Shown here: one piece after another, positions 26,786 through 35,997 of the stretch
How the letters are laid out: each line of letters begins with the position of its first letter
Numbering within the stretch: position 1 is the first letter of the stretch
Source of the DNA: Clostridia bacterium
GTDB lineage: Bacteria > Bacillota_A > Clostridia > Oscillospirales > CAG-272
Assembly: GCA_017462125.1 (NCBI GenBank)
Contig: JAFTRQ010000037.1
Location: forward strand, 23,343 to 87,342
DNA: 64,000 nucleotides
Reading direction: 5' to 3'
Made by a program: the position numbers and the translations under genes
Notes under the pieces: generated by a model
What the model saw: only the letters and a program-made list of their open reading frames with translations
Told to the model about the DNA's origin: nothing
Databases searched by the model: none

Positions 26786-28573
26786 ATGAAAGATTTATAT
26801 AAGGTCTTGGGATATGCTCCCGATGACAGCCGTCTGCGCTTGACTCGCCACACGGGCACTGTATATCCGATTACCCGTTTTAATTCCCGTGAAGAGGTAG
26901 AACGTCGCAGAGAGGAGTTGCAATATAATCTTCGTATGTCGGCGGGACTTTATCCATGGCCCGATAAAACACCTTTGAATACAAAGCGTGAGCTTGTGGG
27001 CGAATATGAAGGATATTCGGTGGAAAAGATCATGTTTGAGAGTTACCCGGGATTCTGGTCTACGGGTAATCTGTACCTGCCCCGTCCACTGCCTGAAAAA
27101 TCTCCCGCTATCTTTAACGTGATAGGACATTGGGGTCCCCAGCGACTTGAGCGCTCGTCGGGCGCAGATTACCCACAGCAGCTTGCTAACTTTGCCAGAA
27201 TGGGCTTTATCTGCTTGGTCACCGATATGATAGGAATGGTGGACAGCCGTCAGATATCCCATGAATACGGCAAGGGGGAAAAGGAGCTTTGGCTTTCAAA
27301 CGGTCTTGGCGTTCAGCTTTGGAACAATATACGCGCGTTGGATCTTTTATGCTCTATGCCCGAGGTAGATCGGAATAACATAGGCATGACGGGGGCTTCG
27401 GGCGGTGGATCGCAAACTCTGTTTTTGAGCTTGATTGACGACCGTATCAAGGCTGCCGCTCCCATTAATATGATCTCTCTTCATATGCAGGGCGGATGTC
27501 AGTGCGAAAATGCTGCCGGATTGCGCAGACATACCGATAACACGGAAATGTGCGCAATGATCGCGCCGCGCCCTCTGTTCTTGGCGGGCTCGGACGGAGA
27601 TTGGACGAAGAATCTTGAGTCGACGGAGCTTCCCGCTGTATTGGAAGCTTACCGTCAGTATGGCGCGGAGAGCATGGTAGAGCATTTTTATCAGATCGCC
27701 CCTCATCAGTACAACGAGAAGACCAGACATAAGGTGTACAGCTTTTTTGCTCGTCATCTTATGGGAAAAGAACTGGATTGGGAGGAGCAACCCATAGAGG
27801 TTGCCGACCTTAACGCGTTTACTTGGTTCCGCGGTGAGGGCATGGCTCCCGGCTTTAAGAACGACGATGAATATTTTGCTGCTTACAAGGCGGAGCTTGG
27901 CGAGAGAATAGAATCGTTACAGGCAGACGAAAAGAAAAAGATGCTGAAGTGGATGACAGGAATTTGCGAAAACAAGCATCGCGTTGTTTTGGTTTCATCA
28001 GAGAAGAATGAGGGCATCTCAATTGACAAATACGTGGCGGTAGGCGAGAATGGCGAAAGGATCCCCTTCGTAAAGCTTTGCTCCTCAAAAAAGAACAGCG
28101 GTCGCGTGTGTCTTGCGTTGAGTGGTTCGGGCAAGAATTGCCTTGACGAACCTGCCGTTAGCAAAATGGTGTCGGAGGGTATTTCGGTGATCTGCGGAGA
28201 CCTTTTCCTGACGGGCGAGAGCGCGGAGTGTAAGCAGGAATATATCGGAGGTCCCTTTTTCAATGAGAATTATTATACCACCTTCCATTATAGTGTAGAT
28301 GCTTGCCGCGTTCAGGATGCTTATGCTCTCATCAAGGTTGCGAGCGATTTCGGTGGAGAGCTGTCAGTTTGGGCAGAAGGTTGCGGTGCGAGATCCGTAG
28401 CATGTGCATTGCCGTTCTGCGGAGAGGTAAAGACGGCTATGCTTGAAAAATCGGCGCTTGAGCTTGAAGGAGACGAGGCATATTTCAAAAGCTTCTTCAT
28501 TCCGGGTATCCGCGCCATTGGCGGAATTGAGGCTTGTGTTTCGCTTGCCGATTGTGAAATAACAACGTTTTGA
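26786..28573 (+). CDS. Large alpha/beta hydrolase, acetyl xylan esterase-like
   Basis: 595 residues from the ATG at 26786; a GTG at 26774 is an alternative. The alpha/beta hydrolase domain (about residues 75-330) has the nucleophile elbow GMTGASGGGSQT, a lid region, and APRPLFLAGSDGDWT carrying a probable acid residue; the HQY in IAPHQYNEKTRH is the likely catalytic histidine. It resembles the dienelactone hydrolase/CE7-CE15-like enzymes that remove ester groups from plant glycans. The C-terminal 200 residues form a second, less conserved alpha/beta unit. No signal peptide. Stands alone with its own promoter. Confidence 0.7.
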   Translation: MKDLYKVLGYAPDDSRLRLTRHTGTVYPITRFNSREEVERRREELQYNLRMSAGLYPWPDKTPLNTKRELVGEYEGYSVEKIMFESYPGFWSTGNLYLPRPLPEKSPAIFNVIGHWGPQRLERSSGADYPQQLANFARMGFICLVTDMIGMVDSRQISHEYGKGEKELWLSNGLGVQLWNNIRALDLLCSMPEVDRNNIGMTGASGGGSQTLFLSLIDDRIKAAAPINMISLHMQGGCQCENAAGLRRHTDNTEMCAMIAPRPLFLAGSDGDWTKNLESTELPAVLEAYRQYGAESMVEHFYQIAPHQYNEKTRHKVYSFFARHLMGKELDWEEQPIEVADLNAFTWFRGEGMAPGFKNDDEYFAAYKAELGERIESLQADEKKKMLKWMTGICENKHRVVLVSSEKNEGISIDKYVAVGENGERIPFVKLCSSKKNSGRVCLALSGSGKNCLDEPAVSKMVSEGISVICGDLFLTGESAECKQEYIGGPFFNENYYTTFHYSVDACRVQDAYALIKVASDFGGELSVWAEGCGARSVACALPFCGEVKTAMLEKSALELEGDEAYFKSFFIPGIRAIGGIEACVSLADCEITTF

Positions 28574-28638
28574 TGGGTCAAAGCTAAGCATTTATGCTTA
28601 AAAATTTGAGTTTGACGCAAAAATCCCCCAAAAACCTA

Positions 28639-28667
28639 TTGCGTAATTCGTCAATATGTTGTATAAT
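28639..28667 (+). promoter_or_regulatory. Sigma-A promoter of prfC
   Basis: TTGCGT, a 17-base spacer and TATAAT, about 45 bases before prfC. Confidence 0.75.
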
Positions 28668-28715
28668 TATTAAGATTAGCATAAATTAATAAATATTGAG
28701 AATTTGGAGAAAACC

Positions 28716-30308
28716 GTGGCAGATTTAAGACAAGAGATCAACAGACGACGCACTTTTGCGATCATTTCCCACCCCGACGCGGGTAAAACCACATTAACTG
28801 AAAAATTCCTCCTTTACGGAGGCGCAATACAGACCGCGGGCTCGGTCAAGGGTAAGCAGACCGATAAGCACGCAGTTTCCGACTGGATGGAGCTTGAAAA
28901 GCAGAGAGGTATTTCCGTGACCTCCTCCGTTATGCAGTTTGAATACGAGGGCTACTGTATCAACATCCTCGACACCCCCGGACATCAGGACTTCTCGGAG
29001 GATACCTATAGAACGCTTATGGCGGCGGATTCGGCGGTTATGGTCATCGATGCGGCTAAGGGTATCGAGCCTCAGACAAGAAAGCTTTTCCGTGTCTGTG
29101 CGGCGAGAAATATCCCGATCTTTACCTTTATTAACAAGCTGGACCGTGAGGCGAGAGACCCCTTCGACCTTCTTGACGAGCTTGAGACCGAGTTTGGCAT
29201 CGGCACCTATCCTATGAACTGGCCGATCTCCTGCGGACAGACCTTTAAGGGCGTTTACGACCGTGAGAAGAAGGCGATCCTCACCTTTGAGACCTCGCAC
29301 GGCGGCAGAGAGAGATTGCGCGCCATTGAGTGTGATATTACCGACAGAGAAAAGCTTGACGCGACCATTGGCGTTGACCTTGCCGACACACTCTGTGAGC
29401 AGGTCGACCTGCTTGACGGCGCGGGCAACGACTTTGATATTGAGCAGGTTCGCTCGGGTAAGCTTTCCCCCGTTTTCTTTGGCTCGGCTCTTAACAACTT
29501 CGGCATCGAGCCCTTCCTTGAAAGCTTCCTCAAGATGACCACAGCCCCTCTCGTCAGACAGACGGTTTCGGGTGAGGTCGATCCCTTTGACGAGCATTTT
29601 TCTGCGTTCGTCTTCAAGATTCAGGCGAATATGAATAAGGCGCACCGCGACCGTATCGCGTTTATGCGCATCTGTTCGGGAAGATTCCAGAGAAATAAGG
29701 AATATTTGCACGTTCGTCCCGGAAAGATGATCAAGCTCTCTCAGCCTCAGCAGATGATGGCGCAGGAGAGAGAAATGGTTGAAGAAGCCTATGCGGGCGA
29801 TATTATCGGTGTGTTTGACCCGGGTATCTTCTCGATCGGCGATACCATCTGCGAGCCCCCTCTCAAGGTGCAGTTCAAGGGTATTCCTACCTTTGCGCCC
29901 GAGCATTTCGCCGTCGTCGAGCAGATCGATTCTATGAAGCGTAAGCAGTTCCAGAAGGGTATGGAGCAGATCGCCGAGGAGGGTGCGATTCAGATCTTCT
30001 TCCTGCCCGACAGCGGTATGGAGCGTGTGATCGTCGGCGTTGTAGGTATGCTTCAGTTCGACGTGTTGAAGTTCAGACTTCAGAGCGAATACGGTGTGGG
30101 ATATTCGAGAATGGATCTTCCTCACGATCAGATCAGATATATCGAAAAATGCCCCTGCGACCCCAAGAATCTCACTCTTTCGGGCGACACCCGCCGCGTG
30201 GTGGACGTCAGAGGTAACAGCCTTCTGATCTTCCCGGGCTCTTGGGCGGTCAATTGGGCACTTGAAAACAACGAGGGCCTTGAGCTTTCCGAGTTTAACA
30301 GATGGTAA
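28716..30308 (+). CDS. prfC: Peptide chain release factor 3
   Basis: 530 residues from the GTG at 28716, preceded by TTGGAG; the in-frame TTG at 28704 lacks support. Translational GTPase that removes RF1/RF2 from the ribosome. G1 is SHPDAGKTTLTEK, G3 is DTPGHQDF and G4 is NKLDRE. Domains II and III follow. PrfC is patchily distributed in bacteria. DUF3592 and a lipoprotein gene follow closely on the same strand. Confidence 0.96.
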   Translation: MADLRQEINRRRTFAIISHPDAGKTTLTEKFLLYGGAIQTAGSVKGKQTDKHAVSDWMELEKQRGISVTSSVMQFEYEGYCINILDTPGHQDFSEDTYRTLMAADSAVMVIDAAKGIEPQTRKLFRVCAARNIPIFTFINKLDREARDPFDLLDELETEFGIGTYPMNWPISCGQTFKGVYDREKKAILTFETSHGGRERLRAIECDITDREKLDATIGVDLADTLCEQVDLLDGAGNDFDIEQVRSGKLSPVFFGSALNNFGIEPFLESFLKMTTAPLVRQTVSGEVDPFDEHFSAFVFKIQANMNKAHRDRIAFMRICSGRFQRNKEYLHVRPGKMIKLSQPQQMMAQEREMVEEAYAGDIIGVFDPGIFSIGDTICEPPLKVQFKGIPTFAPEHFAVVEQIDSMKRKQFQKGMEQIAEEGAIQIFFLPDSGMERVIVGVVGMLQFDVLKFRLQSEYGVGYSRMDLPHDQIRYIEKCPCDPKNLTLSGDTRRVVDVRGNSLLIFPGSWAVNWALENNEGLELSEFNRW

Positions 30309-30314
30309 GATACG

Positions 30315-30710
30315 ATGATTTTCCGCGAATTTCTGTATATAATTGTTATGTGTTATCTCGCCTATGAGACTGTGCGTGAAATCGTGTTCGTTGTGAAGCA
30401 CAAAAGCTGTAAGAGGCAGGTCTTGGCTACTGTGACCGAGCTGCGTGAAAGCTCCCGCGGAAAACATGGCTCAAGATTCAAGGCCACTGTGCGTTACACG
30501 GTTGGCGAGCAGACATATTCCGAGGAGCTACACCACAGCTATCATTATGACGAGCTGTCGGTGGGTGAGTCGGTAACGGTTTTCGTAGATGAACGAAATC
30601 CGACTGTTATGCTTGAGCCAAGAGAAAAAAGCTCTGCGATATTCAGAATCTGCGTTATACCGATTTTGGCATTACTTTTGTTGCTCCTTATATGGGCGAG
30701 TAAATTGTAA
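30315..30710 (+). CDS. DUF3592-like membrane protein
   Basis: 131 residues. A hydrophobic N-terminus (about 4-27), a central beta-rich domain of the DUF3592 type (TVRYTVGEQTYSEEL... and GESVTVFVDERNPTVMLEP), and a C-terminal transmembrane helix (about 108-127). The fold class is found in membrane proteins of unknown function. Starts six bases after prfC with no strong ribosome binding site. Confidence 0.7.
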   Translation: MIFREFLYIIVMCYLAYETVREIVFVVKHKSCKRQVLATVTELRESSRGKHGSRFKATVRYTVGEQTYSEELHHSYHYDELSVGESVTVFVDERNPTVMLEPREKSSAIFRICVIPILALLLLLLIWASKL

Positions 30711-30729
30711 TATTTGAAGGAGATGGAAT

Positions 30730-32916
30730 ATGAAAATGAATAAATGGATCAGATTGCTGGTCGGGATACTTTCGATGTCAATGCTTTGTTGCGCGGTGGC
30801 TTGTAATGTGTCGAACGGCAATGAAGATACCACGGCGGATGGATCGAAGGATCAGCCATTAGACACAAATGCGGATACAAAGCAATCGGGAGAGACCGAT
30901 TCGACCGAAACGGAGCTTGAGGACATAGAGGTTGTAACCGAAACCATTGTCATTGAGGTGGATGAGGAAGAAACCGAGCCCGAGAATTTGGGAGATCCAA
31001 ATGCTCCGACAGGCGTTACCTTTTTAAGACTTGACGGTCTCAACGCGGCGGGAGAAACGCTTCGTATTTACGGTGATTTTGCAGGAGACGCCGATGTTGA
31101 TGACCTGACGGACATCGTTTGGGAAAAAAGCGATTCATTTGACAGTGGCTATGCTGCCGTTGCGGGCGCAACAGCGTCTGAATATACTCCGTCGGAGGGC
31201 GGATACTATCTCCGCGCCAGTGCGAAGTTCAATGGCAGGAAGTATACAACGAAGGGCTTGTATATCCGTGAGGAAGCGAACAACAGCTTTGTCAAGGGCT
31301 ATCTGAGTGCGGATGGTGACACTCTGAACGCGGCAATTGTGTATCACAACGAGCTGACGGCAATTCAGACCAAGGTCAAGCTTGTGGTTTATCAAGGCGA
31401 CAGACCCGTAAAGATTATTACGGGTGATCTTAAACTGAAAAATGGCATCGAAGTGGTCGTTTTTGCGTGTGAAATTGATAATCTTGGCGACAAAAGGGTA
31501 GAGATGACCGTTTATGCGGGTGACGATGCAATTTCCGAGACCGTCTCTGTTTCGGAAGAGCTTCCCTCTGTTAAAATTTCGAAATCAGTCGTGGGAACAT
31601 CCGTGTATGTCCAAAAAAAGAAACTTGCATATTTCCAGAAGAACCGCTATATGCAGTTCCGCTCGACGGTTGAGAACGATCATTGGATCGGTACGGAGCA
31701 CAATCCCATCGACATGGGCTTTGCATATCAGGAAAGTGGCGTTGCGGGACTCAACAACATCGACGTGCAGTTCATTATAGCCCCCGGTGTCTTCAAGATC
31801 GTATTCATTGGCGAAAAGGCGAACGTTGATGCAACGCAGAGAAACGAGCTGATCGGCTTCTGGGATGCGGAAAAAGAGGAGTTTACTTATATTTACAATT
31901 GCTCTATGACCGCGAATACCGAAAGCTGGCACAGTAAATCCAGCTGGGCGGCGCAGGGCCGTATCGAGCCCTTTGACTATCACCTTGAAAGAATGTCCAT
32001 TCTTGACAGAGTGTATAACAAAAACGAGGGCGGCGATCTGTATGATTACGTAATCTACGAAAACGGCGAAGCGCTTGTAAGGATTCCCAAGCTGCCTGTT
32101 CCCCGTACCGCAATCAAGGGAACCTACTTCTACGGCTTCTTCTTAAGCCCCGGTGAGTCGGTATACTACCCTGATCCCACCGAGGGTGGTTGGAAGTCAA
32201 CCGTCCTTTCGGATTCGGGAGATACATACGTTGAGATCTGCTGGTCTTGGTATGATATGCATAGCTGTTCCGAGAATTCCGTGCCCAGAGTGGGCAATCG
32301 TGATACCTTCACCGTGTCTCAATCCTGGCTGTTTGATACCACTACCGCAGAGCATGACGCGGCATTGATAGACGAGGCGGTTGAGGTTGAGTGGAAGGAT
32401 CTTCCCAACTACCAGCTTCCTCTCTTCAGCACAGATAATACCTTTGAGACGCAGTTCGGCGGTACCGATTGGCAGTACGCTTGGTGGAAGTCTACCTATG
32501 ATTGCACAATGGACGCTGAGGTCGGTCACGACGGCGCGGGAAGTGTCAAGATCGAAAAGAAGACGTCGGGAGAGGCATCCTGGTACACCGAGGGCGTTTG
32601 GGGCTATCCCTACAGCTTTGATCAGGTACAGGGTAAGACCTACAGATTGTCGGGCTATATCAAGACCGAAAACGTGGTAGGCGAGGCATATATCGCCAAT
32701 ATCCAATACGCGCATCCTACACCGAATCAGCTTACGGAAACCAAGTCCGCGTCTGTTACGGGAACCACCGATTGGACTTATGTCTCTATCACCTTTGTGG
32801 GACAGGAGAGAATGCAGAACGGAAGCGTTCAGCGCTGCATAGACCATTTCTTCCTGACCTTGAACGGTACAGGTACCGTCTGGTTCGACGACGTGAAGAT
32901 CGAAGAGGTCAAGTAA
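30730..32916 (+). CDS. Large surface lipoprotein with C-terminal carbohydrate-binding-like module
   Basis: 728 residues. Signal peptide with lipobox CAVAC (lipidated Cys25). Residues about 30-95 are a Thr/Asp/Glu-rich linker typical of cell-wall-spanning lipoproteins. The middle is beta-rich without recognised catalytic motifs. The C-terminal 170 residues (from about 560) have the jelly-roll look of CBM4/9-like modules, with GAGSVKIEK, YRLSGYIKTENV and the closing VWFDDVKIEEV. I infer a glycan-binding role at the cell surface. AAGGAG lies upstream. No enzyme assignment is possible. Confidence 0.7.
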   Translation: MKMNKWIRLLVGILSMSMLCCAVACNVSNGNEDTTADGSKDQPLDTNADTKQSGETDSTETELEDIEVVTETIVIEVDEEETEPENLGDPNAPTGVTFLRLDGLNAAGETLRIYGDFAGDADVDDLTDIVWEKSDSFDSGYAAVAGATASEYTPSEGGYYLRASAKFNGRKYTTKGLYIREEANNSFVKGYLSADGDTLNAAIVYHNELTAIQTKVKLVVYQGDRPVKIITGDLKLKNGIEVVVFACEIDNLGDKRVEMTVYAGDDAISETVSVSEELPSVKISKSVVGTSVYVQKKKLAYFQKNRYMQFRSTVENDHWIGTEHNPIDMGFAYQESGVAGLNNIDVQFIIAPGVFKIVFIGEKANVDATQRNELIGFWDAEKEEFTYIYNCSMTANTESWHSKSSWAAQGRIEPFDYHLERMSILDRVYNKNEGGDLYDYVIYENGEALVRIPKLPVPRTAIKGTYFYGFFLSPGESVYYPDPTEGGWKSTVLSDSGDTYVEICWSWYDMHSCSENSVPRVGNRDTFTVSQSWLFDTTTAEHDAALIDEAVEVEWKDLPNYQLPLFSTDNTFETQFGGTDWQYAWWKSTYDCTMDAEVGHDGAGSVKIEKKTSGEASWYTEGVWGYPYSFDQVQGKTYRLSGYIKTENVVGEAYIANIQYAHPTPNQLTETKSASVTGTTDWTYVSITFVGQERMQNGSVQRCIDHFFLTLNGTGTVWFDDVKIEEVK

Positions 32917-32942
32917 GACTATCGAGCGCAATAGAAATAAAA

Positions 32943-32990
32943 AGGGCTGTTGCCAACTTCTTTAAGAGAAGTCGGGCAACAGCCCTATTC
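32943..32990. terminator. Convergent terminator
   Basis: Long hairpin AGGGCTGTTGCC...GGGCAACAGCCCT with a second inner stem (ACTTCT/AGAAGT). The T-run is best on the minus strand (CTTTTTATTT), where it ends the niaR operon; it may also end the lipoprotein transcript. Confidence 0.8.
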
Positions 32991-33016
32991 GTTTTCATAG
33001 CTCGAGACGATCGTGC

Positions 33017-33529
33017 TTAATCCTCGATGAGAATACCAAGCTCGGTTAGCCTCGCGCAGATCCTTGCAAAGGTTGCCTCATCCTTGACACTGACGGTGTG
33101 AACGTGAACCCCTCCCGTCAGATCGGAAAGCTGTGTTGCACCGGTCTCGCTGACCAGACGTACAAACTCCTCCGCGTCGTATCTTGAGGCGATGGACATA
33201 TCAGCGGAGATCACTCCGTAGATAGAATGCTCGACCTGAACGTCAAGCACTCTGCCGCCGTTGTCTACTATGGCAAAAAATTCATCCAACACGCCGTCCT
33301 TGGTGTGATGGCAGACAATCTTTTTTCGGATCTCTCCGTTCGGTTTGTCGAGGACATACCCGCGATGCTCCGCACGGATACCATAGCCTGCCGCTCTCAA
33401 AAGGGCGACGTCCGCGACGATGATCTGCCGTGTGACACCGAAGCGTTCCGCAAGCCTTGTGGCATTCAGAGCGGCATCTGCCTCGGTAAGCGCCGCGATG
33501 ATTTCCTGTCTTCTGCGTTCTCCGGTCAT
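33017..33529 (-). CDS. niaR: Niacin-responsive transcriptional repressor NiaR
   Basis: 170 residues. The N-terminal winged helix-turn-helix (about residues 6-60, LAERFGVTRQIIVADVALLRAAG) is followed by the 3H domain, named for three histidine motifs that are visible here: CHHTKDG, VEHSIYG and GGVHVHTV. NiaR proteins repress NAD synthesis or niacin uptake genes when nicotinic acid is present. No NAD or niacin gene lies next to it; it follows an ASRT-family gene with eight bases between. Confidence 0.92.
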   Translation of the reverse strand: MTGERRRQEIIAALTEADAALNATRLAERFGVTRQIIVADVALLRAAGYGIRAEHRGYVLDKPNGEIRKKIVCHHTKDGVLDEFFAIVDNGGRVLDVQVEHSIYGVISADMSIASRYDAEEFVRLVSETGATQLSDLTGGVHVHTVSVKDEATFARICARLTELGILIED

Positions 33530-33536
33530 AATGAGA

Positions 33537-33893
33537 TCAATATGCGATCGTTGTCATCAGCGCGTACTCGGGCTGAGAAACGTCGAGACGGGATGCCTGA
33601 ACGACTACGGGACGGTCGCTTTCGACAAGAACTGCGTAAGGGGTGTCCTTGGGGATCTTTCTGCCATCGTCGGTTACGATCTTATCAAGACGAACGTGAT
33701 TGGTTCTCTCGTGCTTGCAGACAGCGTGAATGCCGCGCATAGGCTCGTCGTTTTCGAAGAAGATCGTGATATCAATGTGTGCTTCCTCGCCGGAGAGGTT
33801 GAGCACGCAGATTGCCTCGTGGCTGACCAAATCGCCTTTTTCGGTGTTGCTCATAAAACCGTCAGCGATCATCCATACATTTTTTCCGTACAT
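33537..33893 (-). CDS. ASRT-family protein (sensory rhodopsin transducer-like)
   Basis: 118 residues from the ATG at 33893, eight bases after AAGGA; an ATG at 33899 is also possible. The whole protein resembles the Anabaena sensory rhodopsin transducer family: GKNVWMIADGF at the start, HEAICVLNLSGEEAHIDITI, and the ending PVVVQASRLDVSQPEYALMT. ASRT is a small beta-sandwich tetramer first found with a microbial rhodopsin; relatives in bacteria without rhodopsins are thought to bind small molecules such as sugars. No rhodopsin gene is in the window. Co-transcribed with niaR. Confidence 0.85.
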   Translation of the reverse strand: MYGKNVWMIADGFMSNTEKGDLVSHEAICVLNLSGEEAHIDITIFFENDEPMRGIHAVCKHERTNHVRLDKIVTDDGRKIPKDTPYAVLVESDRPVVVQASRLDVSQPEYALMTTIAY

Positions 33894-33940
33894 ATTCATA
33901 TTCCTTTCATTATCTCCGAGGGAGAGTTGATTTCTTTAAC

Positions 33941-33969
33941 AGTATAACATTTTTCGGAAAATCTGTCAA
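33941..33969 (-). promoter_or_regulatory. Sigma-A promoter of the ASRT-niaR operon
   Basis: On the minus strand TTGACA, a 17-base spacer and TATACT. Confidence 0.88.
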
Positions 33970-33999
33970 GATGAAATATGATTTTTTGTGTGGAGATGC

Positions 34000-34767
34000 T
34001 TATTTTTCGGCGTTACAGTTGACAGACGCGGTGAACAAGCCGTAGTTCATCTCGCCAAGCTCGATTTCACCCCAATCGGACAGCGTTCCCTCGTAGTTGA
34101 TCACCTTCAGCGTGTCACAACCGTAAAATGCCATATCTGCGATCTTGATCACGCTCTTGCTGATCGTCAGCTCGGTTGCGCCACAGGCGGAGGGGTAGGC
34201 GAGAAGGACCGATCCGTCCTTGGAATACAGCACACCGCCATCGTCTGTAAACGATTTGTTGTAATAATCAACAGAAATGTACACAAGGGAAGCGCAATCG
34301 GCGAACGCTTTGCTTCCGATGTAGCTGACGGTGGAGGGAATCTCTATGGCCTTGATTTCGCGATTGCCGTAAAAAGCCTTGTCATCAATGGAGGTTACGA
34401 TATCACCGGCGGGACTGCGCTCAGGAATAACGATGAAAAGGTCTGTGCAGCTTCCAATACCGGTTACGGCGCAGGTGCCGTTTCCGTAGCTGGTGAAGCG
34501 AAGGGTCTCGACGGGAACGGTAACGATCTCGGTTTCCTCTTCTGTGGGCTGTTCTGTTATCGTTTCGCTTTCGGTTTCCGAGGATTCCTCGGGAGAAAGA
34601 TAAACGGGGAGCTCTTGCGTGCCTTGCTCAGTGTCTTCCTCGGAAAAGGTGGGAGGCGTACTGTCGCCTTCGCTGACTTTATTCTTTCTGGCTGAGCAGG
34701 AGGGAAGGGCTGCCCAAATTGTGGTGAGCACTAAAAGTGCAATAATAAGTAACGTTGCTCGTTTCAT
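34000..34767 (-). CDS. Lipoprotein with BspA-like leucine-rich repeats
   Basis: 255 residues. Signal peptide with lipobox LPSC (Cys24), then a Thr/Glu/Ser-rich linker (about 28-85), then two or three BspA/LRR_5 repeats (SIDDKAFYGNREIKAIEIPS and VSYIGSKAFADCASLVYISV are the clearest). Such modules are common on the surface of gut Firmicutes and often bind host or microbial partners; partner unknown. It has its own consensus promoter. Confidence 0.85.
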   Translation of the reverse strand: MKRATLLIIALLVLTTIWAALPSCSARKNKVSEGDSTPPTFSEEDTEQGTQELPVYLSPEESSETESETITEQPTEEETEIVTVPVETLRFTSYGNGTCAVTGIGSCTDLFIVIPERSPAGDIVTSIDDKAFYGNREIKAIEIPSTVSYIGSKAFADCASLVYISVDYYNKSFTDDGGVLYSKDGSVLLAYPSACGATELTISKSVIKIADMAFYGCDTLKVINYEGTLSDWGEIELGEMNYGLFTASVNCNAEK

Positions 34768-34844
34768 TTTAAATTCCTTTCTTTATGCTTTAAACTTGCC
34801 GCATATGTCGCGGTGTGAAGTCGGTGTCTGCAAACCCTGAAAAA

Positions 34845-34873
34845 ATTATAGCAGGCGGTATTCCTCGTGTCAA
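34845..34873 (-). promoter_or_regulatory. Sigma-A promoter of the BspA-like lipoprotein gene
   Basis: On the minus strand TTGACA, a 17-base spacer and TATAAT, both perfect. Confidence 0.9.
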
Positions 34874-34917
34874 TTAAAACCGTGCGACCGAAAACTTGCT
34901 TTTCAGACGCGTTTTGA

Positions 34918-34939
34918 CTCGTTTTTGATCAAAAACGAG
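34918..34939. repeat. 22-base perfect palindrome between divergent genes
   Basis: CTCGTTTTTGATCAAAAACGAG is fully self-complementary. Its TTTTTgatcAAAAA centre resembles the variable-arm palindromes elsewhere. The rest of 34940-35082 is AT-rich, with a small TTTGAC-GAA-GTCAAA hairpin and no gene that I can support. Confidence 0.6.
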
Positions 34940-35082
34940 CCTATTTGATCTTTGTCTACAGAATAAACTTTTCGACTTTTTTGGCGATTTTTTGAGCGAA
35001 ATATCTTTGACGAAGTCAAAAAAGAAACAAACGATAGAGAAAACAACAAAAAGTATAGTGAAGGGCGGGCGAAAGAACTGTC

Positions 35083-35111
35083 TTGACAAATCTGCCGAGC
35101 CGTGATATAAT
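35083..35111 (+). promoter_or_regulatory. Sigma-A promoter of the cytidylate kinase-like gene
   Basis: TTGACA, a 17-base spacer and TATAAT, 40 bases before the ATG at 35155. Confidence 0.9.
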
Positions 35112-35154
35112 GAATTACAGAGCATCTCTGACTCAATAGAAAAGGAGTCTCAAT

Positions 35155-35757
35155 ATGAAAAGAATCGTTACAATCAGCCGTGAATTCGGAAGCGGCGGAA
35201 GAAGCATCGGTAAGATGGTTGCCGAGCGACTCGGTTATAAGTTTTATGATGGAGAGCTGATCGACGAGGTGGTGAAATCCAGCGGCCTCGCGAGAGAGAT
35301 CGTGGAAAAATACGATGAGTATGCCACACATAAAAACAGCTTTCTGTATTCCATTGCTGTCAACGCGGGCGGTGACGGATATAACGGTCTGTCCTTTGCG
35401 AATCGGGTACAGATCGCCCAAGTCAGCGTGATCAAGCAGCTGGCAGAGGAAGGCAACTGTGTGATCATCGGACGCGGCGCGGATTTTGTTTTGCGTGACC
35501 GAGAGGATTGCCTCAACGTTTTTGTGAGAGCAGATCTTGATCACAGAGCAAAGCACGTGATCGAGCAATACGGTGAGACCGAGGTGAAGATAGAGGACAG
35601 ATTGCGTGACAAGGATACAAGACGTAAGGTTTTCTACAGATCCTTTACTATGCGCGAATGGGGCGTTTGCGATAATTATCATCTTATGCTTGACAGCGGA
35701 GTGATCGGCCTCCAAAAATGTGCTGATATCATCTGTAGCGTGGTCGAGAACGCTTGA
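35155..35757 (+). CDS. Cytidylate kinase-like family protein
   Basis: 200 residues. P-loop kinase of the Cytidylate_kin2 type: the start TISREFGSGGRSIGKMVAERLG replaces a classical Walker A with GSGGRSIG. CVIIGRGADFVL is the second core strand. Lid arginines are seen in DKDTRRKVFY. The family is widespread in Clostridia and is only distantly related to Cmk; the substrate is not established. AAGGAG lies upstream. Monocistronic from its own promoter. Confidence 0.88.
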   Translation: MKRIVTISREFGSGGRSIGKMVAERLGYKFYDGELIDEVVKSSGLAREIVEKYDEYATHKNSFLYSIAVNAGGDGYNGLSFANRVQIAQVSVIKQLAEEGNCVIIGRGADFVLRDREDCLNVFVRADLDHRAKHVIEQYGETEVKIEDRLRDKDTRRKVFYRSFTMREWGVCDNYHLMLDSGVIGLQKCADIICSVVENA

Positions 35758-35845
35758 TTTTTTGCGTTTTGAAGCACCAATGAAACGATATGCATAAATA
35801 TTCGGAAAAAATGACAAAATATTCAAAAAATTTTTTAAAAAAAGA

Positions 35846-35874
35846 TTGACAAGACAGAAAAAGAGTGGTATAAT
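35846..35874 (+). promoter_or_regulatory. Sigma-A promoter of the ABC transporter operon
   Basis: TTGACA (35846-35851), a 17-base spacer and TATAAT (35869-35874), both perfect. Confidence 0.9.
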
Positions 35875-35935
35875 GAAACCACTTTATTCCGATGAAGCAA
35901 ATTTCCTCTTTTTTCAGAAAATATGCCTTATCGAA

Positions 35936-35964
35936 CCGCCGTGAAGCACAATGCTTGACGGCGG
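35936..35964 (+). other. Leader hairpin upstream of the ABC substrate-binding gene
   Basis: Within the leader of about 115 bases, CCGCCGT and AAGCA pair with TGCTT and ACGGCGG across a CAA loop, with one G-G mismatch. No T-run follows, so it is not a terminator. It may be a stabilising or regulatory 5' structure. Confidence 0.5.
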
Positions 35965-35997
35965 GTAAAAATTTTTATATCGAATGGAGAAAAGATC

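Noticed and set aside
28794..30467. Minus-strand open frame of 557 codons opposite prfC
   Set aside because: Shadow of prfC; the protein has no recognisable motif.
34000..34767. Adhesin or toxin
   Set aside because: BspA-like repeats alone do not show this; it is described only as a surface lipoprotein.
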